This document shows positions 50,192 to 60,226 of a DNA stretch of 64,000 nucleotides, one piece after another. How positions within the stretch are numbered: position 1 is the stretch's first letter; every line of letters begins with the position of its first letter. This DNA comes from Nocardia acididurans (lineage in GTDB: Bacteria > Actinomycetota > Actinomycetes > Mycobacteriales > Mycobacteriaceae). The notes beneath the pieces were generated by a model. That model had not been told where the DNA came from. It made no database searches and worked only from the letters and a program-made list of their open reading frames with translations. Location of the stretch: contig NZ_JAERRJ010000003.1 of the NCBI RefSeq assembly GCF_016741815.1, positions 62,001 through 126,000 of the forward strand, in the 5' to 3' direction. A program made the position numbers and the translations under genes.

Positions 50192-50231
50192 TTTCGCCCG
50201 GGTGGCGCAGGTGGGCGCTACCCGGGCGAAA
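50192..50231 (-). terminator. Terminator between the DUF3052 gene and ahpE
   Basis: TTTCGCCCGGGT (50192-50203) pairs perfectly with ACCCGGGCGAAA (50220-50231) around a 16-base loop. On the minus strand the stem is preceded by GTTTT. Confidence 0.65.
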
Positions 50232-50267
50232 ACCGTTGCCCGTTCGAAAGAACCTTATGCGAAGCGG

Positions 50268-50690
50268 CTAGCGCTGCTTCGAGGGTGTCTTGGGCTGGGT
50301 GAGTTTGGTGCCTGTCCAGGTGCCGAGGCTGACGGGGGTGGTGGAGGTCAGGCCGGCGGGGGTGGCGGACTCGGCGATTTCGGAGGGGTCCACGTGACCG
50401 GGCTGGCCGGTTTTGGGGGTCAGGACCCAGACGACGCCGTCGTCCGAGAGGGGGGAGACGACGTCCATGAGTTCGTCCACGAGGTCTCCGTCGCCATCGC
50501 GCCACCAGAGAAGGACCACGTCGACGACCTCGTCGGTGTCTTCATCCAGTAGTTCGGAACCGATGGTTTCCTCGATACCCGCCCGCAAGTCGTCGTCGGT
50601 ATCCTCGTCCCAGCCCAGCTCCTGGACCACCATTCCGTGTGCAATGCCAAGCTTCTGAGCGTAGTTCTGCGCGTCCGCCGCGGCGACCAC
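50268..50690 (-). CDS. DUF3052 family protein
   Basis: 140 residues. The core NYAQKLGIAHGMVVQELGWD, ELLDEDTDEVVDVVLLWWRD and DGVVWVLTPKTGQPGHVDPS is typical of the actinobacterial DUF3052 family, function unknown. GTG at 50690 follows GAGGAGG at eight bases and gives the family-typical N-terminus; the longer frame to 50738 is rejected. It keeps its usual place between ahpE and aceE. Confidence 0.88.
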   Translation of the reverse strand: MVAAADAQNYAQKLGIAHGMVVQELGWDEDTDDDLRAGIEETIGSELLDEDTDEVVDVVLLWWRDGDGDLVDELMDVVSPLSDDGVVWVLTPKTGQPGHVDPSEIAESATPAGLTSTTPVSLGTWTGTKLTQPKTPSKQR

Positions 50691-50805
50691 GGTGGTGTCC
50701 TCCTCAACTCCCGACAATAGGTAGTTGCAAGCGAACATGGTAAATGCGTCCAGCGCAAGCCGATCCGCCGAAATCGCACCCTAAATGTCGTATGTGAGAC
50801 CTTGA

Positions 50806-51363
50806 TCAGCGCGCCGGGCACGCGTCGCGGACCGCGTTGAGCGTGTCGTTCACCGTGCGGCTGGCGTCGTTGAGAGGTCCGACCGACGAGGTGGATGTCA
50901 TCTTGCGCACGGCGTCGGCGAGCGACCGGGCCGCCGCGATGTAGTCGGTGAACTTCTGCGAAAGATCCGCCGGCAGATCGCTTCCGGACGCGTTGAGCTG
51001 CGTCTCGACCGTACGCGCGGCATCCTCCAACGCGTTCGCGGCGATATCGCGCTTGGACGCCTGGTCGGCGGCGTTCGCGTCGTGCGCGTCGACGAACTCG
51101 TTGTAGCGATCCACAGCCGTGCCCGTCGTCTTGCGGAACGGTGTGCAGTTGTCGGTGATCGCCTTGGCTTGCGCCGCCGCCTTTTTGGATGACGTCGCCG
51201 CCGCGGAGGAGGCGGAGGCGTCGGCCTTGTACGACGTCGCCTCGGCCTCGTTGAACGTGGCGGTACCCTCGACCGTGTTGGCGCACCCTGCGAGAACTAG
51301 CCCGGCGGACACCGCCGCGGCCGCGCACAACAACCCGAACCCACGCGGGTTCAGCAGCTTCAT
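50806..51363 (-). CDS. Small lipoprotein of unknown function
   Basis: 185 residues. A lipoprotein signal FGLLCAAAAVSAGLVLAGC is followed by an Ala/Ser-rich, all-helical region with two later cysteines (NCTPFRKT, RDACPAR) that could form a disulfide. No known domain recognised. It lies where mycobacteria have a hypothetical gene next to aceE. ATG at 51363 after GAGGACA. Confidence 0.8.
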   Translation of the reverse strand: MKLLNPRGFGLLCAAAAVSAGLVLAGCANTVEGTATFNEAEATSYKADASASSAAATSSKKAAAQAKAITDNCTPFRKTTGTAVDRYNEFVDAHDANAADQASKRDIAANALEDAARTVETQLNASGSDLPADLSQKFTDYIAAARSLADAVRKMTSTSSVGPLNDASRTVNDTLNAVRDACPAR

Positions 51364-51562
51364 TGTCCTCCCCGTTCCGCCTCGGCCGGTTCCCTGGAGA
51401 ACCGTACTGGATTCTCGGCTGACATGATGACCTGGGACGCACTCTCGACAAGGATGTGAGGTGCGCCCCAAACCAATCGTTACGGGTATGCCGCCCACCA
51501 GCGGCTACCCGGGGTAATGACGCCATCAGATGTCCCACCCCTGTGTACGAGGAGCAAACGTC

Positions 51563-54448
51563 TTGACCGACCTGATGCACCCGATTTCTTCGTCGAGTCC
51601 CACAAACGGCCCGGCACGCAACCGCCCGGCGGGGGGCCGGGTACGAGTGATTCGCGAGGGGGTGGCGTCATACCTTCCGGACATCGATCCGGAGGAAACC
51701 AGCGAATGGCTCGACTCGTTCGACGAGATGCTGGAACGAGAGGGACCGGGGCGCGCCCGCTACCTCATGCTGCGCCTGCTCGAACGCGCCGGTGAACGCC
51801 GCGTCGCGATTCCCGCCCTCACCTCGACGGATTACGTCAACACCATCCCCACCGAGAACGAGCCCTGGTTCCCCGGCGACGAGGAGACCGAGCGCCGCTA
51901 CCGCGCCTACATCCGCTGGAACGCCGCGGTCATGGTGCACCGCGCGCAGCGGCCGGGAATCGGTGTCGGCGGCCATATCTCGACCTACGCGTCCTCGTCG
52001 GCGCTGTACGAGGTCGGCTTCAACCACTTCTTCCGGGGCAAGGATCACCCGGGCGGCGGTGACCAGATCTACGTGCAGGGTCACGCCTCCCCCGGCATCT
52101 ACGCGCGCGCGTTCCTGGAAGGCCGGCTGACCGAAGACCAGATGGACGGCTTCCGCCAGGAGTACTCGCACGGCGGTCCGGGCCACGGCCTGTCGTCGTA
52201 CCCGCACCCGCGGCTCATGCCGGACTTCTGGGAATTCCCCACGGTGTCCATGGGCCTGGGCCCGATGAACGCCATCTACCAGGCGCGTTTCAACCACTAT
52301 CTGAACGACCGGGGTATCAAGGACACCTCGGATCAGCATGTGTGGGCGTTCCTCGGCGACGGCGAGATGGATGAGCCGGAGTCGCGCGGCCTGATCCAGG
52401 TCGCGGCCAACGAGGGCCTGGACAACCTGACCTTCGTCATCAACTGCAACCTGCAGCGTCTCGACGGACCAGTGCGCGGCAACGGCAAGATCGTGCAGGA
52501 GCTGGAGTCGTTCTTCCGCGGCGCCGGCTGGAATGTCATCAAGGTCGTGTGGGGCCGCGAGTGGGATTCCCTGCTGCAGGCCGACCGCGACGGCGCGCTG
52601 GTCAACCTCATGAACACCACGCCCGACGGCGACTTCCAGACCTACAAGGCCAATGACGGCGCGTACGTGCGCGAACATTTCTTCGGTCGCGATCCGCGCA
52701 CCAAGGAGCTGGTCAAGGGCCTGTCCGACGGCGATATCTGGAACCTCAAGCGCGGCGGCCACGACTACCGCAAGATCTACGCGGCGTACGCGGCGGCGAT
52801 GGCGCACAAGGGACAGCCGACGGTCATTCTCGCCAAGACCATCAAGGGCTACGGCCTGGGCAAGCACTTCGAGGCCCGCAATGCCACGCACCAGATGAAG
52901 AAGATGACCCTCGACGATCTGAAGGCGTTCCGCGACGTGCAGCGCATTCCGATCACCGACGAGCAGCTGGAAGCCAACCCGTACCTGCCGCCGTACTACC
53001 ACCCCGGCATGGACGCCCCGGAGATCCAGTACATGATGGGCCGCCGTCAGCAGCTGGGCGGTTTCCTGCCGGAGCGCCGCACCGCCGCCAAGCCGCTGCC
53101 CCTGCCCGGTGACGAGCCCTACCGCTCGATCCGCAAGGGTTCGGGCAAGCAGAGCGTCGCCACCACCATGGCCTTCGTCCGCCTGATGAAGGAACTGTTG
53201 CGCGACAAGGAGATCGGCAAGCGCATCGTGCCGATCATCCCGGACGAGGCCCGCACCTTCGGTATGGACTCGTGGTTCCCGTCGCTGAAGATCTACAACC
53301 GCAACGGCCAGCTCTACACCTCGGTCGACGCGGAACTGATGCTCGCCTACAAGGAGTCGAGCGTCGGCCAGATCCTGCACGAGGGCATCAACGAGGCCGG
53401 TTCGACGGCGAGCTTCACCGCGGTCGGCACCTCCTACGCCACGCACGGCGAGCCGATGATCCCGCTCTACATCTTCTATTCGATGTTCGGTTTCCAGCGC
53501 ACCGGCGACGGTATCTGGGCGGCGGCGGATCAGATGGCGCGCGGTTTCGTGCTCGGCGCGACGGCGGGCCGCACCACGCTGACCGGTGAGGGCTTGCAGC
53601 ACAACGACGGTCACTCGCTGCTGCTGGCGTCCACCAACCCGGCGTGCGTCCCCTACGATCCGGCGTTCGCCTTCGAGATCGCCCACATCGTGCGCGACGG
53701 CATGCGCCGCATGTACGGCGGCGGCGTCACCTCGGGCGGCTACCAGGAGGCCCTGCCGGGCACCGATCCGGAAGCGCACTCGCAGCACCACGAGTTCGGT
53801 GGCGAGGACATCTTCTACTACATCACCCTCTACAACGAGCCGCAGCAGCAGCCGACCGAGCCGGACAACCTGGATGTGGAGGGCCTGCTGCAGGGCCTCT
53901 ACCTCTACAAGCCCGGTGCGGCGGGCGATCTGCGCGCCCAGATCATGGTGTCGGGCGTGACAATGCCCGATGGTCTGCGCGCCCAGCAGATCCTGGCCGA
54001 GGAGTGGGGTGTGCAGGCCGATGTCTGGTCGGCGACCTCATGGGGTGAGCTTCGTAAAGAGGCTCTCGCCAAGGAGATCCAGAAGCTGCGCCACCCGGAT
54101 CAGGACGCGGGCGTGCCGTACGTGACCAAGGTGCTGTCCCAGGCCCAGGGTCCGTTCGTCGCGGCGTCGGACTGGATGCGCGCCGTGCCGGATCAGATCC
54201 GCCAGTGGGTGCCGGGCGAGTACATCACCCTGGGCACGGACGGTTTCGGTTTCTCCGACACCCGTCCCGCGGCCCGCCGGGTGTTCAATGTCGACGCGCA
54301 TTCCATTGTCGTCGCGGCGCTTTCGGGCCTGGCCAAGCAGGGCCGGATCGACCAGGGCAAGGTCGCCGAGGCCGCCGCCCGCTACCGCATCGACGATGTG
54401 AACGCCGCGCCGAAGGCGGCACCCGGTACCGAGGGCGGCGACGCATAA
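51563..54448 (+). CDS. aceE: Pyruvate dehydrogenase E1 component, homodimeric type
   Basis: About 961 residues. The thiamine diphosphate motif is in [20 protein letters not shown] to VINCNLQRL. The phosphorylation-loop-like region [20 protein letters not shown] and later [20 protein letters not shown] are highly conserved in AceE. Decarboxylates pyruvate for acetyl-CoA. The TTG at 51563 follows GGAG and starts near the family N-terminus; ATG at 51575 is an alternative. A Gly-rich stretch [20 protein letters not shown] seems longer than I recall in the mycobacterial enzyme. Confidence 0.96.
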   Translation: MTDLMHPISSSSPTNGPARNRPAGGRVRVIREGVASYLPDIDPEETSEWLDSFDEMLEREGPGRARYLMLRLLERAGERRVAIPALTSTDYVNTIPTENEPWFPGDEETERRYRAYIRWNAAVMVHRAQRPGIGVGGHISTYASSSALYEVGFNHFFRGKDHPGGGDQIYVQGHASPGIYARAFLEGRLTEDQMDGFRQEYSHGGPGHGLSSYPHPRLMPDFWEFPTVSMGLGPMNAIYQARFNHYLNDRGIKDTSDQHVWAFLGDGEMDEPESRGLIQVAANEGLDNLTFVINCNLQRLDGPVRGNGKIVQELESFFRGAGWNVIKVVWGREWDSLLQADRDGALVNLMNTTPDGDFQTYKANDGAYVREHFFGRDPRTKELVKGLSDGDIWNLKRGGHDYRKIYAAYAAAMAHKGQPTVILAKTIKGYGLGKHFEARNATHQMKKMTLDDLKAFRDVQRIPITDEQLEANPYLPPYYHPGMDAPEIQYMMGRRQQLGGFLPERRTAAKPLPLPGDEPYRSIRKGSGKQSVATTMAFVRLMKELLRDKEIGKRIVPIIPDEARTFGMDSWFPSLKIYNRNGQLYTSVDAELMLAYKESSVGQILHEGINEAGSTASFTAVGTSYATHGEPMIPLYIFYSMFGFQRTGDGIWAAADQMARGFVLGATAGRTTLTGEGLQHNDGHSLLLASTNPACVPYDPAFAFEIAHIVRDGMRRMYGGGVTSGGYQEALPGTDPEAHSQHHEFGGEDIFYYITLYNEPQQQPTEPDNLDVEGLLQGLYLYKPGAAGDLRAQIMVSGVTMPDGLRAQQILAEEWGVQADVWSATSWGELRKEALAKEIQKLRHPDQDAGVPYVTKVLSQAQGPFVAASDWMRAVPDQIRQWVPGEYITLGTDGFGFSDTRPAARRVFNVDAHSIVVAALSGLAKQGRIDQGKVAEAAARYRIDDVNAAPKAAPGTEGGDA

Positions 54449-54463
54449 CGCACGATTAACACT

Positions 54464-55792
54464 GTGGAACGTAAACCGCCGAGGCCGCGCCGGATCAACG
54501 AAGGCTCCTCCGAACACGAGGTCTACCTTCCGACCGGCGCACTCTCCCCGAACCGGCAGACGCGCGATCCGCTTCCGGACACGCTCCTGAAGAGGGTCAA
54601 ACAGTTCTCGGGCCGCTTGTCGACCGAGGCCGTGTCGTCCATGCAGGATCGGTTGCCGTTCTTCGCCAATCTGGACGCCGCCCAGCGGGCCGGCGTCCAG
54701 ATGCTGGTGCAGACGGCGGTGGTGAACTTCCTGGAGTGGCTGCAGGATCCGGAATCCGATATCCGGTTCTCCCTGGACGCCTTCCAAGTGATCCCGGACG
54801 ATCTGGCGCGGCGGCTGACGCTGCGCCAGACCGTCGACATGGTCCGGGTGGCCATGGAGTTCTTCGAACAGTGGCTGCCGGCGCTGGCCCGCAACGACCG
54901 GCAGCTGGTGGCGTTGACCGAGGCGGTGCTGCGCTACGGGCGTGAGCTCGGTTTCGCGGCCGCCTCGGTGTACGCCTCGGCGGCGGAGTCGCGTGGCGCG
55001 TGGGATACCCGGCTGGAGGCGCTCGTCGTCGACGCGGTGGTGCGCGGCGATACCGGCCCGGAAATGCTCTCGCGCGCGGCCACGCTCAATTGGGATGCGA
55101 CAGCACCGGCGACCGTGATGGTTGGGACTCCTCCCAAGGATCAGGTGGCCGTTGTGGGATCCGTACATTCGATCGCCGCCCGGCACGGCCGCAAAGCACT
55201 GGCCGTGGTGCAGGGTTCGCGGCTGGTAATGGTAGTCAGCGGACATCTCGGGGAGACGATGTATCCGTCTCCGTTCCTCGCCGACATCCTCGCCGAGGCT
55301 TTCTCCGATGGTCCCGTGGTGATCGGTCCGACCATGCGCACGCTGTCGGCCGCGCACTACTCCTCTATAGAGGCGATGGCCGGAATGGAGGCCGTGGTGG
55401 GCTGGCGGGGCGCGCCGCGTCCGGTGCACGCGTCGGAGTTGCTGCCCGAACGCGCCCTGCTGGGCGACCGGGCGGCCATAGACGCTCTCAACGAGCACCT
55501 CGTGCTACCGTTGGCCGCCGCCAGCGCCGATCTCTCGGACACGCTGGATGCGTATCTGGACTGTGGTGGAGCCGTCGAGACGTGCGCCCGCCTGCTGTAC
55601 GTTCATCCAAATACCGTGCGTTATCGGCTGAAGAAAATCGCCGACATCACTGGCCGCGATCCGGTTAATCCGCGCGATGCCTACGTGTTACGAGTCGCTG
55701 CCACAGTAGGCCGACTGACACGAACTCGTAACGAACCTCCCTCACCTGCCACTGGAGTGACTCCCGTCACAGAGCCGAAAGATGGGATGTAA
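54464..55792 (+). CDS. mabR: PucR-type regulator of the FAS-II operon, MabR
   Basis: 442 residues. The C-terminal PucR/CdaR HTH is LDCGGAVETCARLLYVHPNT followed by VRYRLKKI. The long N-terminal part is family-specific. In mycobacteria the gene between aceE and fabD is mabR, which controls fabD-acpM-kasA-kasB-accD6 transcription. GTG at 54464, 16 bases after aceE. A perfect inverted repeat lies between it and fabD and is a candidate target. Confidence 0.92.
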   Translation: MERKPPRPRRINEGSSEHEVYLPTGALSPNRQTRDPLPDTLLKRVKQFSGRLSTEAVSSMQDRLPFFANLDAAQRAGVQMLVQTAVVNFLEWLQDPESDIRFSLDAFQVIPDDLARRLTLRQTVDMVRVAMEFFEQWLPALARNDRQLVALTEAVLRYGRELGFAAASVYASAAESRGAWDTRLEALVVDAVVRGDTGPEMLSRAATLNWDATAPATVMVGTPPKDQVAVVGSVHSIAARHGRKALAVVQGSRLVMVVSGHLGETMYPSPFLADILAEAFSDGPVVIGPTMRTLSAAHYSSIEAMAGMEAVVGWRGAPRPVHASELLPERALLGDRAAIDALNEHLVLPLAAASADLSDTLDAYLDCGGAVETCARLLYVHPNTVRYRLKKIADITGRDPVNPRDAYVLRVAATVGRLTRTRNEPPSPATGVTPVTEPKDGM

Positions 55793-55832
55793 CGCTTCGC
55801 GGAATCGGACGATCCGGGCGAGCGACTTGCGC

Positions 55833-55853
55833 TTTTGTGGACTCCCCACAAAA
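55833..55853. promoter_or_regulatory. Candidate MabR operator upstream of fabD
   Basis: TTTTGTGG (55833-55840) and CCACAAAA (55846-55853) form a perfect 8-bp dyad with a 5-base centre, 66 bases upstream of the fabD start and 40 after the mabR stop. Its place in the FAS-II promoter region makes MabR the first candidate. Confidence 0.6.
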
Positions 55854-55919
55854 CTGCTCCGCATGGTTCATTCGTGCCGACATCTCGAGAGACCCGCCTC
55901 ACAGTGTTTTCTTAACACC

Positions 55920-56834
55920 GTGATCGCGTTGTTCGCCCCTGGACAGGGCTCTCAGACACCCGGCATGCTCAGCCCGTGGCTCGAACTCCCCGGTGCGGCC
56001 GACCGCATCGAGATGTGGTCGAAGGCCTCCGGACTGGACCTGCTGCGGCTGGGCACCACTGCGACCGCTGAAGAGATCGTCGATACGGCTGTCACCCAGC
56101 CGTTGGTCGTTGCGGCTGCCCTTTTGGCTTTCGCGGAAATCCCGCAGGATTCCCTTCCCTCGGATACCATCGTCGCCGGACATTCGGTCGGCGAGTTCGC
56201 CGCCGCGGCTGTCGCCGGAGTCCTCTCCGCCGACGACGCCGTGGCCCTGGCCGCCATCCGCGGAGCGGAGATGGCCAAAGCGTGCGCACTCGAGCCGACG
56301 GGCATGTCCGCGGTGCTCGGCGGTGACGAATCCGCCGTGCTCGCGCGGCTCGAGGAACTCGACCTGATCCCGGCCAACCGCAACGCGGTGGGCCAGATCG
56401 TGGCTGCGGGTAGGCTGGACGCGCTCGCGGAGCTTGCCGCGAACCCGCCCGAAAAAGCCCGCATCCGCGCACTGCCGGTTGCCGGCGCCTTCCATACTCG
56501 GTTCATGGCTCCTGCCCAGGATGCCGTGGCCGCGGCTATCGCCAAGATTGCGCCTGGCGAGCCGTCGCGGGTGCTGCTGTCGAACTTCGACGGGCAGCCG
56601 GTCGTATCCGGTAAGGATGCGGTCGAGAAGCTCGCGGCTCAGGTCACCCGGCCCGTGCGCTGGGACCTGTGCACCGAAACCGTCCGTGCGGCAGGGGTTT
56701 CCGCGGTGGCAGAGCTGCCACCGGCCGGCACCCTGGTCGGCATCGCCAAGCGGGAGCTCAAGGGCACCCCGAATCTGGCGCTGAAGACACCCGCGGATCT
56801 CCCCGCGCTGGCTGAACTGACTGTCACCAGCTAG
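55920..56834 (+). CDS. fabD: Malonyl-CoA:ACP transacylase
   Basis: 304 residues. LFAPGQGSQTPGMLSPW at the N-terminus, the nucleophile Ser in AGHSVGEFAAAAVAG, the RGAEMAKAC segment and the His in VAGAFHTRFM are all in place. Transfers malonyl from CoA to ACP for FAS-II elongation. GTG at 55920 begins the conserved VIALFAPGQG N-terminus; the longer frame is non-coding. First gene of the FAS-II operon after mabR. Confidence 0.96.
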   Translation: MIALFAPGQGSQTPGMLSPWLELPGAADRIEMWSKASGLDLLRLGTTATAEEIVDTAVTQPLVVAAALLAFAEIPQDSLPSDTIVAGHSVGEFAAAAVAGVLSADDAVALAAIRGAEMAKACALEPTGMSAVLGGDESAVLARLEELDLIPANRNAVGQIVAAGRLDALAELAANPPEKARIRALPVAGAFHTRFMAPAQDAVAAAIAKIAPGEPSRVLLSNFDGQPVVSGKDAVEKLAAQVTRPVRWDLCTETVRAAGVSAVAELPPAGTLVGIAKRELKGTPNLALKTPADLPALAELTVTS

Positions 56835-56946
56835 CTTGACTCGCGGTGCTCCACCAACGGCGATGGAGCAAGCCCCGGATTTTCGGGGCACCGCAAGGCA
56901 ATACAACACAATCCGACCCACAACAGCTAAGAAGGGAGCCACCAAA

Positions 56947-57246
56947 GTGGCCGCTCTGACCCAGGAACAGATCGTCGAAGAGCTCGGCAAGATCATCGAA
57001 GAGGTGACCGGTATCGAGCCCTCCGAGGTCACGATCGAGAAGTCCTTCGTCGACGACCTGGACATCGATTCGCTGTCGATGGTCGAGATCGCCGTCCAGA
57101 CCGAGGACAAGTACGGCGTCAAGATCCCGGACGAGGATCTCGCCAGCCTGAAGACCGTCGGCGACGCGGTTGCCTACATCCAGAAGCTCGAGGCCGAGAA
57201 CGCCGACGCGGCCGCTGAGCTCAAGGCCAAGTTCGACGCCGAGTAG
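56947..57246 (+). CDS. acpM: Meromycolate-type acyl carrier protein
   Basis: 99 residues. The phosphopantetheine Ser lies in [20 protein letters not shown]. The C-terminal tail beyond the four-helix core ([17 protein letters not shown]) is present but shorter than the tail I recall for mycobacterial AcpM (about 115 residues). Carries growing acyl chains in FAS-II. GTG at 56947 after AAGGGAG. Confidence 0.95.
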   Translation: MAALTQEQIVEELGKIIEEVTGIEPSEVTIEKSFVDDLDIDSLSMVEIAVQTEDKYGVKIPDEDLASLKTVGDAVAYIQKLEAENADAAAELKAKFDAE

Positions 57247-57256
57247 GACCGCCACC

Positions 57257-58507
57257 GTGACCACTCCTTCCACCTTGAACGGGAACTTCCCCAACGTCGT
57301 CGTTACCAGCATGGCGGCGACCACGTCGATCGCCGGTGACGTCGATGCGACGTGGAAGGGCCTCCTCAACGGCGAGAGCGGTATCGACACCCTCGAGGAC
57401 GACTTCGTCGAGGAGTACGACCTTCCGGTTCGTATCGGCGGACACCTGAAGGTGTCGCCGGACACCCTGCTGAGCCGTGTCGAGATCCGCCGCATGGCGT
57501 ATGTCGAGCGGCTCGCGACCGTGCTCGGTCGCGAGGTGTGGAAGAACGCCGGCAGCCCGGAGGTCGACCCGCTGCGTCTGGGTGTCGCCATCGGCACCGG
57601 CCTCGGCGGCGGTGACGCGCTCATCGATTCGGTCGACAAGCTGAAGAACGGTGGCTACCGCAAGATCTCGCCGCTCGCTGTTCAGATGGTCATGCCGAAT
57701 GGCCCGTCCGCGGTTGTGGGTCTCGAACTCCAGGCTCGGGCAGGAGTGATCACTCCGGTCTCGGCGTGTTCGTCGGGTTCCGAGGCCATCGCCAATGCCT
57801 GGCGGATGATCGTCATGGGTGACGCCGACATGGTTGTCACCGGTGGTGTCGAGGGCTTCATCGATTCGGTGCCGATCGCGGCCTTCTCGATGATGCGCGC
57901 CATGTCGACCCGCAACGACGATCCGAAGAGCGCTTCGCGTCCGTTCGACAAGGACCGCGACGGCTTCGTCTTCGGTGAGGCCGGCGCGCTCATGACGATC
58001 GAGACCGAGGAGCACGCCAAGGCCCGCGGTGCCACCATCCACGCGCGACTGCTGGGTGCGGGCATCACCTCGGATGGTTTCCACCTGGTTGCTCCGGACC
58101 CCGAGGGTTCCGGTGCGGCGCGCGCGATGCAGCGCGCTATGCAGACGGCGGGTCTGTCCCCCAAGGACATCACCCACGTCAACGCGCATGCGACCGCCAC
58201 CCCCATCGGCGATACCGCCGAGGCCAATGCGATCCACAAGGCCGGGGTGCAGCATGCATCGGTCTACGCGCCCAAGTCCGCCCTGGGCCACTCGATCGGC
58301 GCTGTCGGCGCTCTCGAGTCGGTGCTCACGGTCCTCAGCATCCGGGACGGCATCGTCCCGCCGACGCTGAACCTGGAGAACCAGGATCCGGAGATCGATC
58401 TCGATGTGGTGCACGGCGTTGCCCGTCACCAGGACATCGAGTACGCGATCAACAACTCTTTCGGTTTCGGTGGGCACAATGTCGCGCTCGCCTTCGGCCG
58501 GTACTGA
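57257..58507 (+). CDS. kasA: Beta-ketoacyl-ACP synthase, KasA type
   Basis: 416 residues, the size of KasA. The catalytic Cys is in [15 protein letters not shown], and the two histidines are in [14 protein letters not shown] and [13 protein letters not shown]. Condenses malonyl-ACP with long acyl-ACP. GTG at 57257, ten bases after acpM. Only one KAS gene is present: mycobacteria have kasB next, here a hairpin and accD6 follow. Confidence 0.95.
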   Translation: MTTPSTLNGNFPNVVVTSMAATTSIAGDVDATWKGLLNGESGIDTLEDDFVEEYDLPVRIGGHLKVSPDTLLSRVEIRRMAYVERLATVLGREVWKNAGSPEVDPLRLGVAIGTGLGGGDALIDSVDKLKNGGYRKISPLAVQMVMPNGPSAVVGLELQARAGVITPVSACSSGSEAIANAWRMIVMGDADMVVTGGVEGFIDSVPIAAFSMMRAMSTRNDDPKSASRPFDKDRDGFVFGEAGALMTIETEEHAKARGATIHARLLGAGITSDGFHLVAPDPEGSGAARAMQRAMQTAGLSPKDITHVNAHATATPIGDTAEANAIHKAGVQHASVYAPKSALGHSIGAVGALESVLTVLSIRDGIVPPTLNLENQDPEIDLDVVHGVARHQDIEYAINNSFGFGGHNVALAFGRY

Positions 58508-58548
58508 TCACCGAGCAGTACCTCGTTAAACCGGTCGAAAGACAAGCG

Positions 58549-58599
58549 GTCCCGGCAGGGGATTTCGGATGGAGATCCCGCATCCGCCCCTGCCGGGAC
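58549..58599 (+). repeat. Long hairpin between kasA and accD6
   Basis: GTCCCGGCAGGGG (58549-58561) pairs perfectly with CCCCTGCCGGGAC (58587-58599). A nested CGGATG/CATCCG stem lies inside. Only a weak ATTTT follows (58606-58610). It fills the place where kasB lies in mycobacteria. It could be an attenuator, processing site or terminator that sets accD6 apart. Confidence 0.75.
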
Positions 58600-58659
58600 T
58601 TCGACATTTTCGCAGCCGCTCTGATGCGACCGCGCTTCCTTATATGAGGAGAGTTCGCG

Positions 58660-60090
58660 ATGACCACAATGGCTCCCGCACATGCGGATACCACGACAGA
58701 TCCCCGTGACCCGCTAGGTCGCCTGCAGCGTTTCTTCGATCCCGGAACCGTGCTTCCGCTGCACCCCCGTGACAAGTCCGGCGTGCTCGCCGCCATCGGT
58801 GAGGTCGACGGTGTGCGCACCGTGGCCTACTGCTCCGATGCGACCGTGATGGGCGGCGCCATGGGCGTCGAGGGGTGCAAGCACATCGTCGATGCCATCG
58901 ATACGGCCATCGACTCCAAGATTCCCGTTGTCGGCCTCTGGCATTCGGGCGGCGCCCGGCTCGCGGAGGGCGTCGAGGCGCTGCACGCGGTCGGCCTGGT
59001 CTTCGAGGCCATGGTCCGCGCGTCCGGCCAGGTCCCCCAGATTTCCGTGGTGCTCGGCTTCGCCGCCGGTGGCGCCGCCTACGGTCCCGCGCTGACCGAT
59101 ATCGTGATCATGGCTCCCGAGGGGCGCGTCTTCGTCACCGGCCCGGACATCGTCAAGACGGTGACCGGCGAGAGCGTCGACATGGCGACCCTGGGCGGCC
59201 CGGTCACCCACGGCAAGAAGTCCGGCGTCTGCCATATCGTCGCCGATGACGAATCCGATGCCATGCATCGTGCGCGTCGCCTGGTCTCGATGTTCGCCGA
59301 ACAGGGCGAATTCGACCTGGCCGCCGCCGCACACGGCGACGTGGACCTGAAGGCCATGATGCCGGAGTCCGCCAAGCGCGCCTACGACGTCAAGCCGATC
59401 ATCCACGAACTGCTCGACAATGTGGACGGCGAAAGCTCTTTCGAGGAACTCCAGGGCGGCTACGCCCGCTCCATGGTGGTGGGCCTCGGCCGCCTCGGCG
59501 GCCGCACCGTCGGTGTCCTCGCCAACAACCCCATCCGCCTGGGCGGCTGCCTCAACTCCGAAAGTGCCGAGAAGGCATCGCGTTTCGTGCGCCTGTGCAA
59601 CGCTTTCGGCATCCCCCTGATCGTCGTCACCGACGTGCCGGGTTACCTGCCGGGCGTCTCCCAGGAGTTCGAAGGCGTAGTCCGCCGCGGCGCAAAACTG
59701 TTGCACGCCTTCGCCGAAGCCCGCGTCCCCCGCGTAACCCTGGTGACCCGCAAGATCTACGGCGGCGCCTACATCGCCATGAACGCCCGCGCCCTCGGCG
59801 CCACCGCCGTCTACGCCTGGCCGGGTTCGGAAGTAGCGGTCATGGGCGCGAAGGCAGCCGTAGGCATCCTCCACAAGAAGGCCCTCGCGGCCGCCCCGGA
59901 GTCGGAGCGCGAAGCCATGCTCGAGCGCCTCACCGAGGAGCATGAGAAGATCGCCGGCGGCGTCCAGCGCGCCATCTCCATCGGCGTCGTCGACGAGGTC
60001 ATCGACCCCGCCAAGACCCGCTCCACCATCGCGGCGGCTCTGGCAGCAGCCCCGGCCCGCCCGCAGCACAACAAGAACATCCCGCTGTAA
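58660..60090 (+). CDS. accD6: Acetyl/propionyl-CoA carboxyltransferase beta subunit AccD6
   Basis: 476 residues. Carboxyltransferase features: GVRTVAYCSDATVMGGAMGV, HSGGARLAEGVEALHAVG, SVVLGFAAGGAAYGPALTD, NNPIRLGGCLNSESAEKASR and VPGYLPGVSQEFEGVVRRGA. Supplies malonyl-CoA to FAS-II. ATG at 58660. It follows kasA by 152 bases, with a hairpin in the gap, so it may have its own promoter. Confidence 0.96.
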   Translation: MTTMAPAHADTTTDPRDPLGRLQRFFDPGTVLPLHPRDKSGVLAAIGEVDGVRTVAYCSDATVMGGAMGVEGCKHIVDAIDTAIDSKIPVVGLWHSGGARLAEGVEALHAVGLVFEAMVRASGQVPQISVVLGFAAGGAAYGPALTDIVIMAPEGRVFVTGPDIVKTVTGESVDMATLGGPVTHGKKSGVCHIVADDESDAMHRARRLVSMFAEQGEFDLAAAAHGDVDLKAMMPESAKRAYDVKPIIHELLDNVDGESSFEELQGGYARSMVVGLGRLGGRTVGVLANNPIRLGGCLNSESAEKASRFVRLCNAFGIPLIVVTDVPGYLPGVSQEFEGVVRRGAKLLHAFAEARVPRVTLVTRKIYGGAYIAMNARALGATAVYAWPGSEVAVMGAKAAVGILHKKALAAAPESEREAMLERLTEEHEKIAGGVQRAISIGVVDEVIDPAKTRSTIAAALAAAPARPQHNKNIPL

Positions 60091-60111
60091 TCGGTTCAGC
60101 GGCAACGCAAT

Positions 60112-60143
60112 AGCGGGCGGTCTCCTCCGGGAGGCCGCCCGCT
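60112..60143 (+). terminator. Terminator after accD6
   Basis: GCGGGCGG (60113-60120) pairs with CCGCCCGC (60135-60142), extended by CTCC/GGAG inside. GC-rich and with little T, as is common in actinobacteria. Confidence 0.6.
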
Positions 60144-60226
60144 TCGCCGTGCAGGGGAACGTTGTCGGCCGCACCCGATAGATTGCTCGGGACTTACCGC
60201 ACGACAGCTGGGGGAGATCCGACACC

